This document shows positions 1-8,604 of a stretch of 64,000 nucleotides of DNA, one piece after another. The position numbers and the translations under genes are program-made. A model generated the notes under the pieces. That model was given only the letters and a program-made list of their open reading frames with translations. It was not told the DNA's origin and searched no databases. Position 1 is the stretch's first letter. The number at the start of each line of letters is the position of its first letter. The DNA comes from Floricoccus penangensis (lineage in GTDB: Bacteria; Bacillota; Bacilli; Lactobacillales; Streptococcaceae): assembly GCF_001832885.1 (NCBI RefSeq), contig NZ_MKIQ01000027.1, forward strand, positions 310,001-374,000. Reading direction: 5' to 3'.

Positions 1-683
1 ACTCCGCAGTTGAAAAATTTACAGAGATTGATGATAAAGGAAAAAGAAAATTTATTGAAAATTCCCCTGTTACTAAGCATATTAGTAAAACAGATTACCT
101 TGCTATGGTTGCAGGATATGAACAATACGTAAATAATTTATCAAGTAATATCAAGTTATACCTATCACAATGCCGTGTTATTGACATTGTTCGTCATTCT
201 GTAGGTGTAGGTAGCGTTGGTACTCTTTGCTTTTTGATGTTATTACAAAATAATGATGGCTCTTATTTAGTTCTTCAAATTAAAGAAGCACTTCCTATTA
301 CTGATGGGCATGAAGTATATGCTAATAAGGACCAACAAGGTTTAAACATTGTAAATTGTCAAAAGATTCTACAGTCTGCCTCAGATCCATTTCTAGGGAA
401 TTTTAAAACTGATAATAAATACTATTACGTTCGTCAATTTAGAGATATGAAAGGCTCAATCAAATTGGATAAACTTGATTGGGATTCTTTTAGAGGATAT
501 GTTGACGTTTGTATAATTTTACTCGCTAGAGCACATAGTCAGTCACCATCATTTCCAATGATAATTGGTTATTTAGAAAGTCAAGACTGGATGGCTGATG
601 CGTTTGTAACATACTCTAAAAATTATAGAAAGCAAGTACTTAATGATTATAAGGACTTTTTAAAAAGGTTAGAAGATGAGTGA
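1..683 (+). CDS. DUF2252 family protein, C-terminal part (5' end outside window)
   Basis: The frame is open from the window edge (first whole codon at 3) to the stop at 681-683, so the gene starts upstream and about 226 codons are visible. Family features seen: a glycine-rich stretch SVGVGSVGT, then LQIKEA, the segment KYYYVRQFRDMKGS, and a late ARAHSQS. These match the C-terminal half of DUF2252 (COG4320), proteins of unknown function that may have a kinase-like fold. The gene overlaps ppk by 8 bases, so the two are probably translationally coupled. A role linked to polyphosphate is only suggested by this coupling. The family call is fairly secure; the function is not known. Confidence 0.8.
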   Translation, partial: SAVEKFTEIDDKGKRKFIENSPVTKHISKTDYLAMVAGYEQYVNNLSSNIKLYLSQCRVIDIVRHSVGVGSVGTLCFLMLLQNNDGSYLVLQIKEALPITDGHEVYANKDQQGLNIVNCQKILQSASDPFLGNFKTDNKYYYVRQFRDMKGSIKLDKLDWDSFRGYVDVCIILLARAHSQSPSFPMIIGYLESQDWMADAFVTYSKNYRKQVLNDYKDFLKRLEDE

Positions 684-2904
684 ACAAATTTTTTCAAAAT
701 ATTACAATAGAGATTTAAGCTGGCTCCTCTTCAATAGACGAGTTATTAATCAATCTCGAGATGAAACTATCCCATTACTTGAGCGTTTGAGGTTTTTAGC
801 TATTGCTTCAAGTAATCTTGACGAATATTATAGTGTCCGTGTACCTAGCATACAAGAGATAATTAGGGTTGCTCCTCAAGCACGTGACAATAAAACTGGA
901 CATCTACAAAAAGATATTCGTGATCAAATATGCGAGAGAAATCGAAAAAATGTTGATATTCAATACACAAATTATGATAATTTAATTGACATACTTGATG
1001 ATGAACAGGTTTTTGGCATTCGTAGCTACACGGAACTTTCTGAAGAAGAAAAAGATGCTTTAGATATATTTTTTGATCAAAGCATTTTTCCTTGCTTGAC
1101 AAGTATTCAATTTGATCAATATCACGCTCATCCAAGATATGTTGATGGAGAATTAAATATTTATATTCGTTCTTTTTATGAAGATGAAGAGGTGACTACG
1201 GTCATTCCTATATCAGATAAACTTGATAGATTAATTCCTCTAATTAAAGAAGATCGTTATGTCTTTTTAGAAGATTTGATTATGAATAATATTGATAAAA
1301 TATTACCAGATAATAAGATAATTAATAAATTTGTTTTTCGAATTACACGTGATAAAGACATAGAACTTGATAATGATATTGAAACAGACGTTTTAGACTG
1401 GGTTAAAATGTATGTTAAGCAGCGTGAAAAAGGTAGACCTACTCGTTTAGAGTACTCTGGAGATAATATCAATCAACACTCTACAGATATAGCAATTTTA
1501 AATGATATGTTAGGACTGGAGAAAAAGTCTAGTTATAATATTCAAGGTCCTCTTGATTTAACATTTTTATTTAAATTGATTAAGAATTATTCTAAGTCAT
1601 ACCCTGAACTTATTTATCCACCATTTCACCCTATTGAACCGAAACCTAATCACGATATTTTTGAAAAAATCGATAATGAAACCTTACTTTTTCAACATCC
1701 TTATGAATCTTTTGATTTTGTAGTTGAACTTTTGAAAGAAGCAGTTGGTGATCCAAATACTGTTGCTATAAAACAAACAATTTATCGTGTTGCTGATGAT
1801 TCAGAAATTGTAGAGCAACTGGTTAAGGCAGCAAAAAGTGGTATTCAAGTTACGGTTGTAGTTGAACTTAAAGCAAGATTTGATGAAGAAAATAACATTG
1901 CCTTAGTTGACAAACTAACTGAGGCAGGATGCTATGTAAGTTTCGGTAAAGAAGACCTAAAAACTCATAGTAAGGCTATGCTTATCATTAAAAAGACAGA
2001 GAATGGTACTAAAGGTTACGCTCATTTTGGAACTGGTAACTATAATGAAGACACATCTAAAGTTTATACTGATTTATCTTTACTCACATGCGATGAAGAT
2101 TATATTGATGATGCTGAACAATTCTTCAACTATATGGTAAATGATATTGAAGTTCCTGATTATAAGTTAATTTCGACTTCACCTACTTTACTTAAGCCAA
2201 TGATTTTGGAAAAAATCAAACTTATGAAGAAACACTATTTGAAAACAGGAAAAGGGAAAATCTTTTTCAAAGCCAATGCTTTAACCGATAGAAACATTAT
2301 CGATGCCTTATATAGTGCTGCTAAAGCTGGTGTACCTATCCGTATTGTTATCCGTGGTGCATGTTGTATGAAGGTTGGTATTTGTGGCGAGAACGAAGAT
2401 GTAGTAATTTCAAGTATTGTGGGACGTTTCCTTGAGCATAGTAGAATTTATGGTTTCTATTGGGGTGGTGAGAATAATGTTGACGAAGCTGAATTTTGGA
2501 TTGCGTCAGCCGACCTTATGACTCGTAACATGGAAGACCGTGTTGAGATAGCAACTCCTGTGAGAGATAAGGAACTTAAGACTAAGCTTGCAAATATTGT
2601 TAATATCTTTGCATCTGATACAAAAGGTGCTTACTATCTTAATAAAGACGGTAGATACAAGAAATTACAAGTAGCTGAAAAAATAAGTTCGCAAGAAACA
2701 TTTATGAAGATTGCTGAAGCAGGACAACAGGTTGATACAGTTAAACTCAAGCCAATAGAGAATCCAGTACCAGTAAGAAGAACTGACAGATATGAAGTAA
2801 ATAATAAAAATGTTGACAACTTCCAATTTAGTAAGCTGTTTAATATTGTAATGATTATTTTACTTGTGATTATAGTTGTGCTCATGGTACAGTGGATTTT
2901 GTGA
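676..2904 (+). CDS. ppk: polyphosphate kinase 1 with C-terminal membrane segment
   Basis: PPK1 reversibly transfers the terminal phosphate of ATP to polyphosphate through a phosphohistidine. The 742-residue protein has the N domain opening (YYNRDLSWLLFNRRV, then SSNLDEYYSVR), the catalytic LKTHSKAM histidine near residue 435, the GTGNYN and YTDLSLLT motifs, and the second domain with RFLEHSRIYGF and SADLMTRNMEDRVE. It is somewhat longer than the roughly 690 residues I expect for the family. The extra tail contains a polar linker and ends in a strongly hydrophobic stretch (about residues 718-741) that looks like a C-terminal membrane anchor. The start at 676 lies inside the end of the DUF2252 gene. 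The enzyme call is secure; membrane attachment is inference. Confidence 0.96.
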   Translation: MSEQIFSKYYNRDLSWLLFNRRVINQSRDETIPLLERLRFLAIASSNLDEYYSVRVPSIQEIIRVAPQARDNKTGHLQKDIRDQICERNRKNVDIQYTNYDNLIDILDDEQVFGIRSYTELSEEEKDALDIFFDQSIFPCLTSIQFDQYHAHPRYVDGELNIYIRSFYEDEEVTTVIPISDKLDRLIPLIKEDRYVFLEDLIMNNIDKILPDNKIINKFVFRITRDKDIELDNDIETDVLDWVKMYVKQREKGRPTRLEYSGDNINQHSTDIAILNDMLGLEKKSSYNIQGPLDLTFLFKLIKNYSKSYPELIYPPFHPIEPKPNHDIFEKIDNETLLFQHPYESFDFVVELLKEAVGDPNTVAIKQTIYRVADDSEIVEQLVKAAKSGIQVTVVVELKARFDEENNIALVDKLTEAGCYVSFGKEDLKTHSKAMLIIKKTENGTKGYAHFGTGNYNEDTSKVYTDLSLLTCDEDYIDDAEQFFNYMVNDIEVPDYKLISTSPTLLKPMILEKIKLMKKHYLKTGKGKIFFKANALTDRNIIDALYSAAKAGVPIRIVIRGACCMKVGICGENEDVVISSIVGRFLEHSRIYGFYWGGENNVDEAEFWIASADLMTRNMEDRVEIATPVRDKELKTKLANIVNIFASDTKGAYYLNKDGRYKKLQVAEKISSQETFMKIAEAGQQVDTVKLKPIENPVPVRRTDRYEVNNKNVDNFQFSKLFNIVMIILLVIIVVLMVQWIL

Positions 2905-2972
2905 CAAATTAATATTTTTTATATTTTAAAAAAACTTAATAATACAGTTTTAATATGAGAAAAGGAAGTTTT

Positions 2973-3298
2973 ATGAAGAAGTTTTTATTGGGCTGTTATT
3001 TTTGGGAGCATGTGGAAATACGAAAGAATCCAGTAAAACCAAATACGACTATACAGAATCTCAATTTGAAGATAAATTGAATGCAGGAGACGATTTAACA
3101 GGTAAAACTGTTGAAGTTAGAGTCGCTAAATTAGTTCCTAATTCTGCTTTTGGTTATAATATTGAAGCAGGTAAACATTTGAATTTTGTATCACCAGAGA
3201 ATCCAAATGTTAAAGAAGGAGATACAGTTGTTCTTAAAGTTGATAAAATAACAAGTACAATGGGCTCATATGTGATAACATATAAAAAAGAAAAATAA
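2973..3298 (+). pseudogene. small lipoprotein, signal peptide frameshifted
   Basis: A good ribosome site (AAAGGAAG, 2961-2968) precedes an ATG at 2973, but that frame soon leaves the coding frame. The frame that encodes the mature protein ends at 3298 and reads, just upstream, VFIGLLFLGACGN, a textbook lipoprotein h-region and lipobox with the lipid-carrying Cys near 3011. One extra A in the Met-Lys-Lys codons (about 2976-2980) would join the ATG to this frame. The mature part, about 95 residues, is small, acidic and beta-rich and could be an OB-fold-like lipoprotein of unknown function. Either the gene is recently broken or this is a sequencing or assembly error; a TTG at 3002 could start a truncated cytoplasmic form. 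Confidence 0.7.
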
Positions 3299-3304
3299 AT
3301 CAAT

Positions 3305-3332
3305 AAAACTCCAATTGCAAAATTGGAGTTTT
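3305..3332. terminator. bidirectional intrinsic terminator
   Basis: A perfect 12-bp stem (AAAACTCCAATT with AATTGGAGTTTT) closes on a GCAA loop. It has A-rich and T-rich flanks on the two sides, so it can serve the lipoprotein gene on the plus strand and the convergent HAD gene on the minus strand. Confidence 0.85.
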
Positions 3333-3349
3333 ACTTTCTACATTATATT

Positions 3350-4168
3350 TTAATCAACCAACAAATATTCATCAATCACTTGAGCACATCCTCCGTGATC
3401 GTTATCATTCACAATGACATCAGCAAGCGATTTTATATTTTCATTGGCATTTCCCATGGCAACACCAAGGCCTGCAATTTTAATCATACTTTCATCATTA
3501 TCTGCGTCACCGACAGCAATCGCTTGAGATATAGGTATATCCAAATAATCGCATAAGAACTCAAGTCCTTCACCTTTTTCAACACCTTTGTCAGTGATTT
3601 CCACACCAGTTTCCTCAGCCTTAACAATAGTAATATTTTCTTTTCTTAGTTCTTCATATGTATCTAATCTATCCTTATCATTAAAATGATAAAGGTTTAT
3701 TTTTTCAAAATTTCCTCTTTCCTCTTTTAATATTTGACAAATATCATCAACAAATGTAGCAGCATGGGTATATAAATCCTTATAGTAATCCATGTGATAA
3801 TTTTCAATATGGTCATAGTGCGACCGTTGGACATAGATTTTACCATCAATCATAGCAACTACCATTGTTTTCTTTTCTTCAACAATTGCACCAATTTGAT
3901 CTACAACACTTGCTGGAATCTTATGTTGGTGTAAAATCTTTTTATTTTTAAAATCGTAGACTAAAGCACCACTTGCAAGCACTCCATATTTTACATCGGG
4001 AAGTATTGGCATATATTCATCAAGTTCAACCAAAGCTCGCCCGGTAGATAATACTATATTTTTTCCGACAGAGCTTGCTTTTTTTATTGCTTTGATACTA
4101 GATTCGGCGATTATTTTTTGACTAGTCAAAAGCGTTCCATCCATATCAAAAGCTATTAATTTATACAT
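3350..4168 (-). CDS. Cof-type HAD phosphatase
   Basis: A 272-residue member of the haloacid dehalogenase superfamily, Cof/YidA subgroup, probably a cytoplasmic phosphatase for sugar phosphates or related metabolites. Motif I is FDMDGTLL at residues 8-15 (nucleophile Asp and general-acid Asp). Motif II is the LSTGR segment near residue 40, and the motif III/IV region is AVGDADNDESMIKIAGLGVAMGNA near residue 218. Length is normal. The start overlaps the end of the upstream MerR gene by 8 bases, so the two form an operon. The substrate cannot be told from sequence. Confidence 0.92.
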   Translation of the reverse strand: MYKLIAFDMDGTLLTSQKIIAESSIKAIKKASSVGKNIVLSTGRALVELDEYMPILPDVKYGVLASGALVYDFKNKKILHQHKIPASVVDQIGAIVEEKKTMVVAMIDGKIYVQRSHYDHIENYHMDYYKDLYTHAATFVDDICQILKEERGNFEKINLYHFNDKDRLDTYEELRKENITIVKAEETGVEITDKGVEKGEGLEFLCDYLDIPISQAIAVGDADNDESMIKIAGLGVAMGNANENIKSLADVIVNDNDHGGCAQVIDEYLLVD

Positions 4169-4529
4169 CTTGTCTCCTTAATTTTTCTTTTAGTTCAGTT
4201 CGTATTTTATTAAGTTTGGCTTTTCGACTCATAAGTTTGACAATATTACTATCAATATCTGCAAGTTCATCAGTCACAATAGACAAATTTTCCGTCCATT
4301 GCTTGTCAGTTGAGCAAGAAGTATTATGTAGCTCCTTTATTCTTTTTATTGCCTTAATCGAAAAACCAAGTTCCTTGAGCTCTACAATATTTTGAAAATC
4401 ATCAGCATCTTGCTCACCAAAAACGTACCAACTCCCATCCTTTTCAGGTGTCAGCAAACCATTTTTTATATAAAATTTAACAGTATCAAGCGTAGTAGAT
4501 TGACTTTTGACGAATTCTGAAATATACAT
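4161..4529 (-). CDS. MerR family transcriptional regulator
   Basis: A 122-residue regulator. The N-terminal winged helix-turn-helix (about residues 1-70) shows the MerR pattern: YISEFVKSQSTTLDTVKFYIKNGLLTP, a mid-domain wing, and ELGFSIKAIKRIKEL. A C-terminal coiled coil (about 75-120) should give the dimer. A single Cys sits in the linker (NTSCSTD), so no metal-binding Cys set is evident and the inducer is unknown. It is co-transcribed with the HAD phosphatase through an 8-base overlap, suggesting that it controls that gene and itself. Confidence 0.9.
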   Translation of the reverse strand: MYISEFVKSQSTTLDTVKFYIKNGLLTPEKDGSWYVFGEQDADDFQNIVELKELGFSIKAIKRIKELHNTSCSTDKQWTENLSIVTDELADIDSNIVKLMSRKAKLNKIRTELKEKLRRQDV

Positions 4530-4543
4530 AGTTCCTCCTTGAC

Positions 4544-4576
4544 AGGGTGTTCAGACCCTATGTTTAAATTATAACA
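4544..4576 (-). promoter_or_regulatory. promoter and inverted repeat of the MerR operon
   Basis: On the minus strand an extended -10 (TG-T-TATAAT, 4576-4568) lies about 40 bases before the MerR start. Between it and the ribosome site is an inverted repeat AGGGT-N6-ACCCT (4544-4559), which could be an operator or leader hairpin. The repeat lies downstream of the -10 rather than between -35 and -10, which is not the classical MerR arrangement. Confidence 0.45.
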
Positions 4577-4697
4577 TAGTCACCTGAAACTAGAAGATTA
4601 CATCGTCGATTAGCTTTTGATGAACCCAAGTTCTATCTTCAACTTATCTCCTAGGCCTTTTCCCTTTCAGTCACCAATAAAAATCTTAGGAGGAAAC

Positions 4698-4994
4698 ATG
4701 AAAATCACACTTTACCTTATTTTAGCATTTTACGGAATTCTATTAGCATATTCCCTTATTTCTTTGAGAAAAAAATATTCACTACCAAATTGGCTAAGCT
4801 TTTTTAACCTATTAGGCTCATTTTTCCTACTAATTTCATGGATAAACAAAATTTTTGTACCTTTGGGACTTATAATCTTACTGATAACTGGACCTATAAA
4901 TGGTTATTTAATGAATGGGAAAGTAAATTTAAAACATCTAGTAGTTAAAACAATCTTGTCAGCAATTCTTCTAATTTGGGTATTAATTATCTAG
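4698..4994 (+). CDS. small membrane protein, unknown
   Basis: I place the start at the ATG at 4698 because it is preceded by a strong TTAGGAGGAA ribosome site; the reading frame runs 27 codons further upstream without a comparable site. The 98-residue product is almost entirely hydrophobic, with about three to four membrane segments, short basic turns (SLRKKYSLPNW) and no charged catalytic motif. No family is recognised. It is monocistronic, lying between the divergent MerR gene and the DUF1054 gene. Confidence 0.7.
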   Translation: MKITLYLILAFYGILLAYSLISLRKKYSLPNWLSFFNLLGSFFLLISWINKIFVPLGLIILLITGPINGYLMNGKVNLKHLVVKTILSAILLIWVLII

Positions 4995-5064
4995 TTCATC
5001 AACCTTGCACCCTGAACTCTATCCAGTTATAATAAATTTAAGATAATAAGAGATAGAGGTAGTT

Positions 5065-5682
5065 ATGTTTACAGAAGAGAGTTTTGAAGTATTCAATGTT
5101 GATGGTTTGGATGAGCGTATGGTGGAAATTCGTGCTCACATTCAGCCAGTATTTAAGGAAGTATTAGAATCAATTAAACCGCAAGTTGAAGAAGCAGTAG
5201 GACGTGATGCTTTTGTTCATATAGCTCAACATATTCGTCGTACAAAAAATGCACCTGAAAGCACTTGGTCAGCAATTTCTTTAAACAAGAGAGGTTATAA
5301 ATCTGAACCACATTTACAACTTGGAATTTGGAAAGATTATGTCTTCATGTATATATCTTTAATTGATAATCCAAAAGAAGAGAAAGCAATGGCTGATTAT
5401 TTATTAGATAATATAGAAAGCCTAAACTCACTTCCTCAAGATTTTGTATATTCTAAAGACCATACAGTTCCTGAACATTATCCAATAACTGATGGAGGAG
5501 TAGAAGCAGCTATCACGCGCCTTCGTGATGTAAAAAAAGGTGAATTCGAATTTGGACGTATCATTCCTGCTGATTCTAAAATTTGGTCTGACCCTCAAAA
5601 AGCCAAGGAATTTATTGAAGAAACTTATGAAAATTTAATTCCGATTTATACGGAGCTTCTAAAAGCCGCAAATCATATCTAA
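5065..5682 (+). CDS. DUF1054 (UPF0637, YktB-like) protein
   Basis: A 205-residue soluble protein beginning with TEESFEVFNVDGLDERM. It carries the internal segment HIRRTKNAPESTWSAISLNKRGYKSEPHLQLGIW, both typical of the YktB/DUF1054 family of Firmicutes. The fold is known in the family but the function is not. An AGATAGAGGTAG region precedes the ATG at 5065. It is a single gene closed by a strong bidirectional hairpin shared with the convergent acetyltransferase gene. Confidence 0.9.
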   Translation: MFTEESFEVFNVDGLDERMVEIRAHIQPVFKEVLESIKPQVEEAVGRDAFVHIAQHIRRTKNAPESTWSAISLNKRGYKSEPHLQLGIWKDYVFMYISLIDNPKEEKAMADYLLDNIESLNSLPQDFVYSKDHTVPEHYPITDGGVEAAITRLRDVKKGEFEFGRIIPADSKIWSDPQKAKEFIEETYENLIPIYTELLKAANHI

Positions 5683-5684
5683 AC

Positions 5685-5739
5685 AAAAAAGTTAATCTAA
5701 TCTTTGCTCCAAAGGAGTTTAGACTAGGTTAACTTTTTT
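5685..5739. terminator. bidirectional terminator hairpin
   Basis: AAAAAAGTTAA at 5685-5695 pairs with TTAACTTTTTT at 5729-5739, with further imperfect pairing of the inner TCTAATCT and AGACTAG arms around a GCTCC/GGAG tip. The A-run and T-run allow termination in both directions between two convergent genes. Confidence 0.8.
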
Positions 5740-6391
5740 AGTATTCTTTTGTATCAAGTTCAGAAGCTGCTTTTGCAAACTTTTCCTGACTTGCCATAAC
5801 TTTTTTCTCGTTATGTGGAAATTGAGCATCGAATTCTTCAAGTTCGTTTTCATCAGGTTCAAGGGCTGATGAAAATTGAATTTGTCCACTCACATTGTCA
5901 AAAGCACCAGGGACAAGTTCAAGTGCCATTATTCCTGAGTAGTAATTCCCATCTTCAAGTCTTAATCCAAATTTCTTAGTTCCTGTAAAACCGAAGCGTT
6001 GATAATAAGCAGGATAACCACCAATAATGATTGCTTTATAGCCTAGTTTTTTAGCCTCATCAATTGAGTAGTTAATTAGTTTGGAGCCAAGTCCCATATT
6101 ATGAAACTCAGGTGCTATTGAAACAGGTCCAAAGGTGATTGCTTGACCGATTTCTTTACCTGATTCATCTAAGATTCTCGTTTTTGAATAAAAAATAGAA
6201 CCTACAATTCTTCCATCAACTTCAAGTACAAAGGTAAGTTCTGGAATATAATCTTCGTGATTTCTTAGATTATGAATTATCAGATGTTCATTACATCCTG
6301 GTACATATAAATTCCAAAAAGCATCACGAGTTATTTTTTCAACAGTGGTATAATCTTCTTTTTTCTCTTGTCTTATTTTTATTTCTTTCAT
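5738..6391 (-). CDS. GNAT N-acetyltransferase (YhbS-like)
   Basis: A cytoplasmic acetyl-CoA dependent acetyltransferase of about 217 residues. The acetyl-CoA loop region is seen as FGPVSIAPEFHNMGLGSKLI, followed by the beta-strand and helix of the GNAT core (GYKAIIIGGYPAYYQRFGF). The YhbS-like group (COG3153) is suggested by the GGYPAYYQRFGF segment. I start it at the ATG at 6391 because GGAGG lies 7 bases upstream; the TTG four codons earlier lies within that ribosome site. The acyl acceptor is unknown. Confidence 0.88.
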   Translation of the reverse strand: MKEIKIRQEKKEDYTTVEKITRDAFWNLYVPGCNEHLIIHNLRNHEDYIPELTFVLEVDGRIVGSIFYSKTRILDESGKEIGQAITFGPVSIAPEFHNMGLGSKLINYSIDEAKKLGYKAIIIGGYPAYYQRFGFTGTKKFGLRLEDGNYYSGIMALELVPGAFDNVSGQIQFSSALEPDENELEEFDAQFPHNEKKVMASQEKFAKAASELDTKEY

Positions 6392-6400
6392 TATAACCTC

Positions 6401-6431
6401 CAAAATAAAAAACTTTCGAAATGAAAGTTTT
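6401..6431 (-). terminator. terminator of the SemiSWEET gene
   Basis: On the minus strand a 9-bp stem AAAACTTTC/GAAAGTTTT (6409-6431) is followed by a T-rich run. It lies between the SemiSWEET gene and the acetyltransferase gene, so these are probably separate transcripts or partly read through. Confidence 0.7.
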
Positions 6432-6439
6432 AAAAAATT

Positions 6440-6727
6440 TTAAAATGCTGTAATAAATGCAATACCTGCAAAAATGATACCTGGTACGTTTGCGATAACA
6501 ATTGGCCAGTCTTTTTTCTTTTGCAATAGTCCGTATGCAGTCCAAACTATACAGTTTACCATAGCAACGAAAGGTTGAATAGGGTTACCTTTGTTTCCTG
6601 CTAAGTTTCCAGCAATCTGTGGAATGTATGAAACATACATTAATACTGACATTGTTGATGCTACTCTACCTAAAAGATTTACAAATTTGTCTTTTTTACT
6701 TTCTTCCATTGAACCATCCATCTTCAT
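6440..6727 (-). CDS. SemiSWEET family sugar transporter
   Basis: A 95-residue membrane protein with one three-helix MtN3/PQ-loop unit, the size of a bacterial SemiSWEET that works as a homodimer for facilitated sugar transport. The hallmark is the PQ motif MYVSYIPQIAGNLAGNKG in helix 1 and the conserved Asn-Trp region MVNCIVWTAYGLLQKKKDW in helices 2-3. The N-terminus is polar and charged. The exact start among closely spaced Met codons at 6727, 6721 and 6709 is uncertain because no strong ribosome site stands out. The sugar is not determined. Confidence 0.9.
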   Translation of the reverse strand: MKMDGSMEESKKDKFVNLLGRVASTMSVLMYVSYIPQIAGNLAGNKGNPIQPFVAMVNCIVWTAYGLLQKKKDWPIVIANVPGIIFAGIAFITAF

Positions 6728-6870
6728 TAAATTTTTTATATATAATATTATATTCTAAATAGGATTATAAATCAAAAGATAGAGTCCATTGTTTTTTAAC
6801 TTAATGTGTTTAAAAAATGTTTATCCTATGTTACACTTGGATTAATGTATATAAAAAGGAGGTACATTCA

Positions 6871-8604
6871 TTGAAATTAATGTGGAAATACACAATGAAA
6901 AATAAAAAGCTTTTATTTTGTAATTTAATTTGTGTATTAGGCTTTATTTTAATCGAGTTAGGACTACCAACTCTACTAGCTTGGATGATAGATATTGGAA
7001 TTCCTAATAATGATCGTTCATATGTCATAAAAATGGGTATATGGATGCTCGCAATAATAGTTGTTGGAGTTACCTTAAATATCTGTCTAGGATATGTTAC
7101 TTCACGGATAACATCAAATGTTACAGCTGATATTCGTGATGATCTATATGAGAAAATCCAAACTTATTCTCATCGCGAGTATGAAACAATAGGAGTATCG
7201 TCTTTGATTACACGCGTTACAAATGACGCTTATCAAATCATGCTCTTCTTGCAGAATGTCTTAAGACTCGGTTTTACAACGCCATTAATGTTTGGTACAA
7301 GTTTATACCTTGTTATGAGAACCAATAGGACACTTGGATGGTATGTTTTAGGAGCTCTACCTTTCCTATTAATAGGTGTTATTGCAATTGCCTATTATTC
7401 TGAACCAATTTCCAAAAAACAACAAAAGAATTTAGATAAAATTAATGCTATTTTACGTGAAAATTTATCAGGTCTTCGTGTTGTACGTGCATTCGTAAAT
7501 GAAGATTTTGAAAGCAAACGTTTTGAAAAAGTAAATAAGAAATATGCTGATACATCAACAAGACTATTCTCTTTGATGGCTCTTGCACAACCAGCTTTCT
7601 TTGTTCTATTCAATACAGTAATGGTATTTATTATCTGGCAAGGTAGCCTTCAAATTGATGCGGGAAGCTTAAAGCTTGGTGATTTGGTAGCCTTTATTGA
7701 ATATATTTTCCATGCTCTATTCTCATTCATGTTATTTGCGACAGTCTTCATGATGTACCCACGCGCCGCAGTTTCTGCCAATCGTATTCAAGAAGCACTT
7801 GATGCAGAACCCATGATTAAAGATAACAAAGACGGTGTTAAAGATACAGATAAGAAGGGTTATGTAGCTTTTGATGATGTAACTTTTGCATATCCTGGTC
7901 CTTCGGAAACACCAGTAATTCGTAATGTTTCATTTGATGCCAAGCCTGGGGAAACAATAGCCTTTATCGGAAGTACTGGTAGTGGTAAGTCGACCCTAAT
8001 TCAGTTGATTCCAAGATTTTTTGATGTAAGTCAAGGAGCAGTCTATGTGGATGATGTAAATGTGCGTGATTTTAATTTAGAGGCCCTGCGTCATAAGATT
8101 GGTTTTATACCGCAAAAAGCTTTGTTATTTAAAGGTACCATTGCAGATAATCTAAGATTTGGTAAAGAAGATGCGACAATTGAGGATATGAAAATAGCAA
8201 CTGATATTGCCCAAGCATCTGAATTTATTTCACAATTACCAGAAGGATTTGATTCTCCAATTTCCGAAGGTGGTTCAAACCTTTCAGGTGGGCAAAGACA
8301 GCGTTTAGCTATTGCGCGTGCAATAATTCGTCGTCCAGAAATTTATATTTTTGATGATAGTTTCTCAGCCTTAGATTATGAAACTGATAAAAAACTACGT
8401 GCTAGTTTGAAAGAAGTAACTCAAAATTCAACCGTATTAATCGTTGCACAACGTGTTGGCACAATTATGGATGCAGATCGTATTGTGGTACTAAATGAGG
8501 GAGATGTAGTAGGAATTGGTAGCCACCATGAACTATTGAAGACCTGCCCAATCTATCATGATATTGCAGCATCACAACTTTCAGAGGAGGAATTAGCAAA
8601 ATGA
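6871..8604 (+). CDS. heterodimeric ABC multidrug exporter, degenerate-site subunit (LmrC-like)
   Basis: The protein has an N-terminal six-helix exporter domain (about residues 5-310) and a nucleotide-binding domain with Walker A GSTGSGKST, signature LSGGQRQR and Walker B IYIFDDSFSALD. The catalytic Glu after Walker B is Asp, and the switch His is Gln (VAQRVGTI). Both mark the degenerate ATP site typical of heterodimeric exporters such as LmrCD. The TTG at 6871 is chosen as start because AAAAGGAGGT sits 7 bases before it; the frame extends upstream to 6817 without a ribosome site. The end overlaps the partner gene by 4 bases. Likely substrates are amphipathic drugs or bile-salt-like compounds; this is inference from the family. 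Confidence 0.93.
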   Translation: MKLMWKYTMKNKKLLFCNLICVLGFILIELGLPTLLAWMIDIGIPNNDRSYVIKMGIWMLAIIVVGVTLNICLGYVTSRITSNVTADIRDDLYEKIQTYSHREYETIGVSSLITRVTNDAYQIMLFLQNVLRLGFTTPLMFGTSLYLVMRTNRTLGWYVLGALPFLLIGVIAIAYYSEPISKKQQKNLDKINAILRENLSGLRVVRAFVNEDFESKRFEKVNKKYADTSTRLFSLMALAQPAFFVLFNTVMVFIIWQGSLQIDAGSLKLGDLVAFIEYIFHALFSFMLFATVFMMYPRAAVSANRIQEALDAEPMIKDNKDGVKDTDKKGYVAFDDVTFAYPGPSETPVIRNVSFDAKPGETIAFIGSTGSGKSTLIQLIPRFFDVSQGAVYVDDVNVRDFNLEALRHKIGFIPQKALLFKGTIADNLRFGKEDATIEDMKIATDIAQASEFISQLPEGFDSPISEGGSNLSGGQRQRLAIARAIIRRPEIYIFDDSFSALDYETDKKLRASLKEVTQNSTVLIVAQRVGTIMDADRIVVLNEGDVVGIGSHHELLKTCPIYHDIAASQLSEEELAK

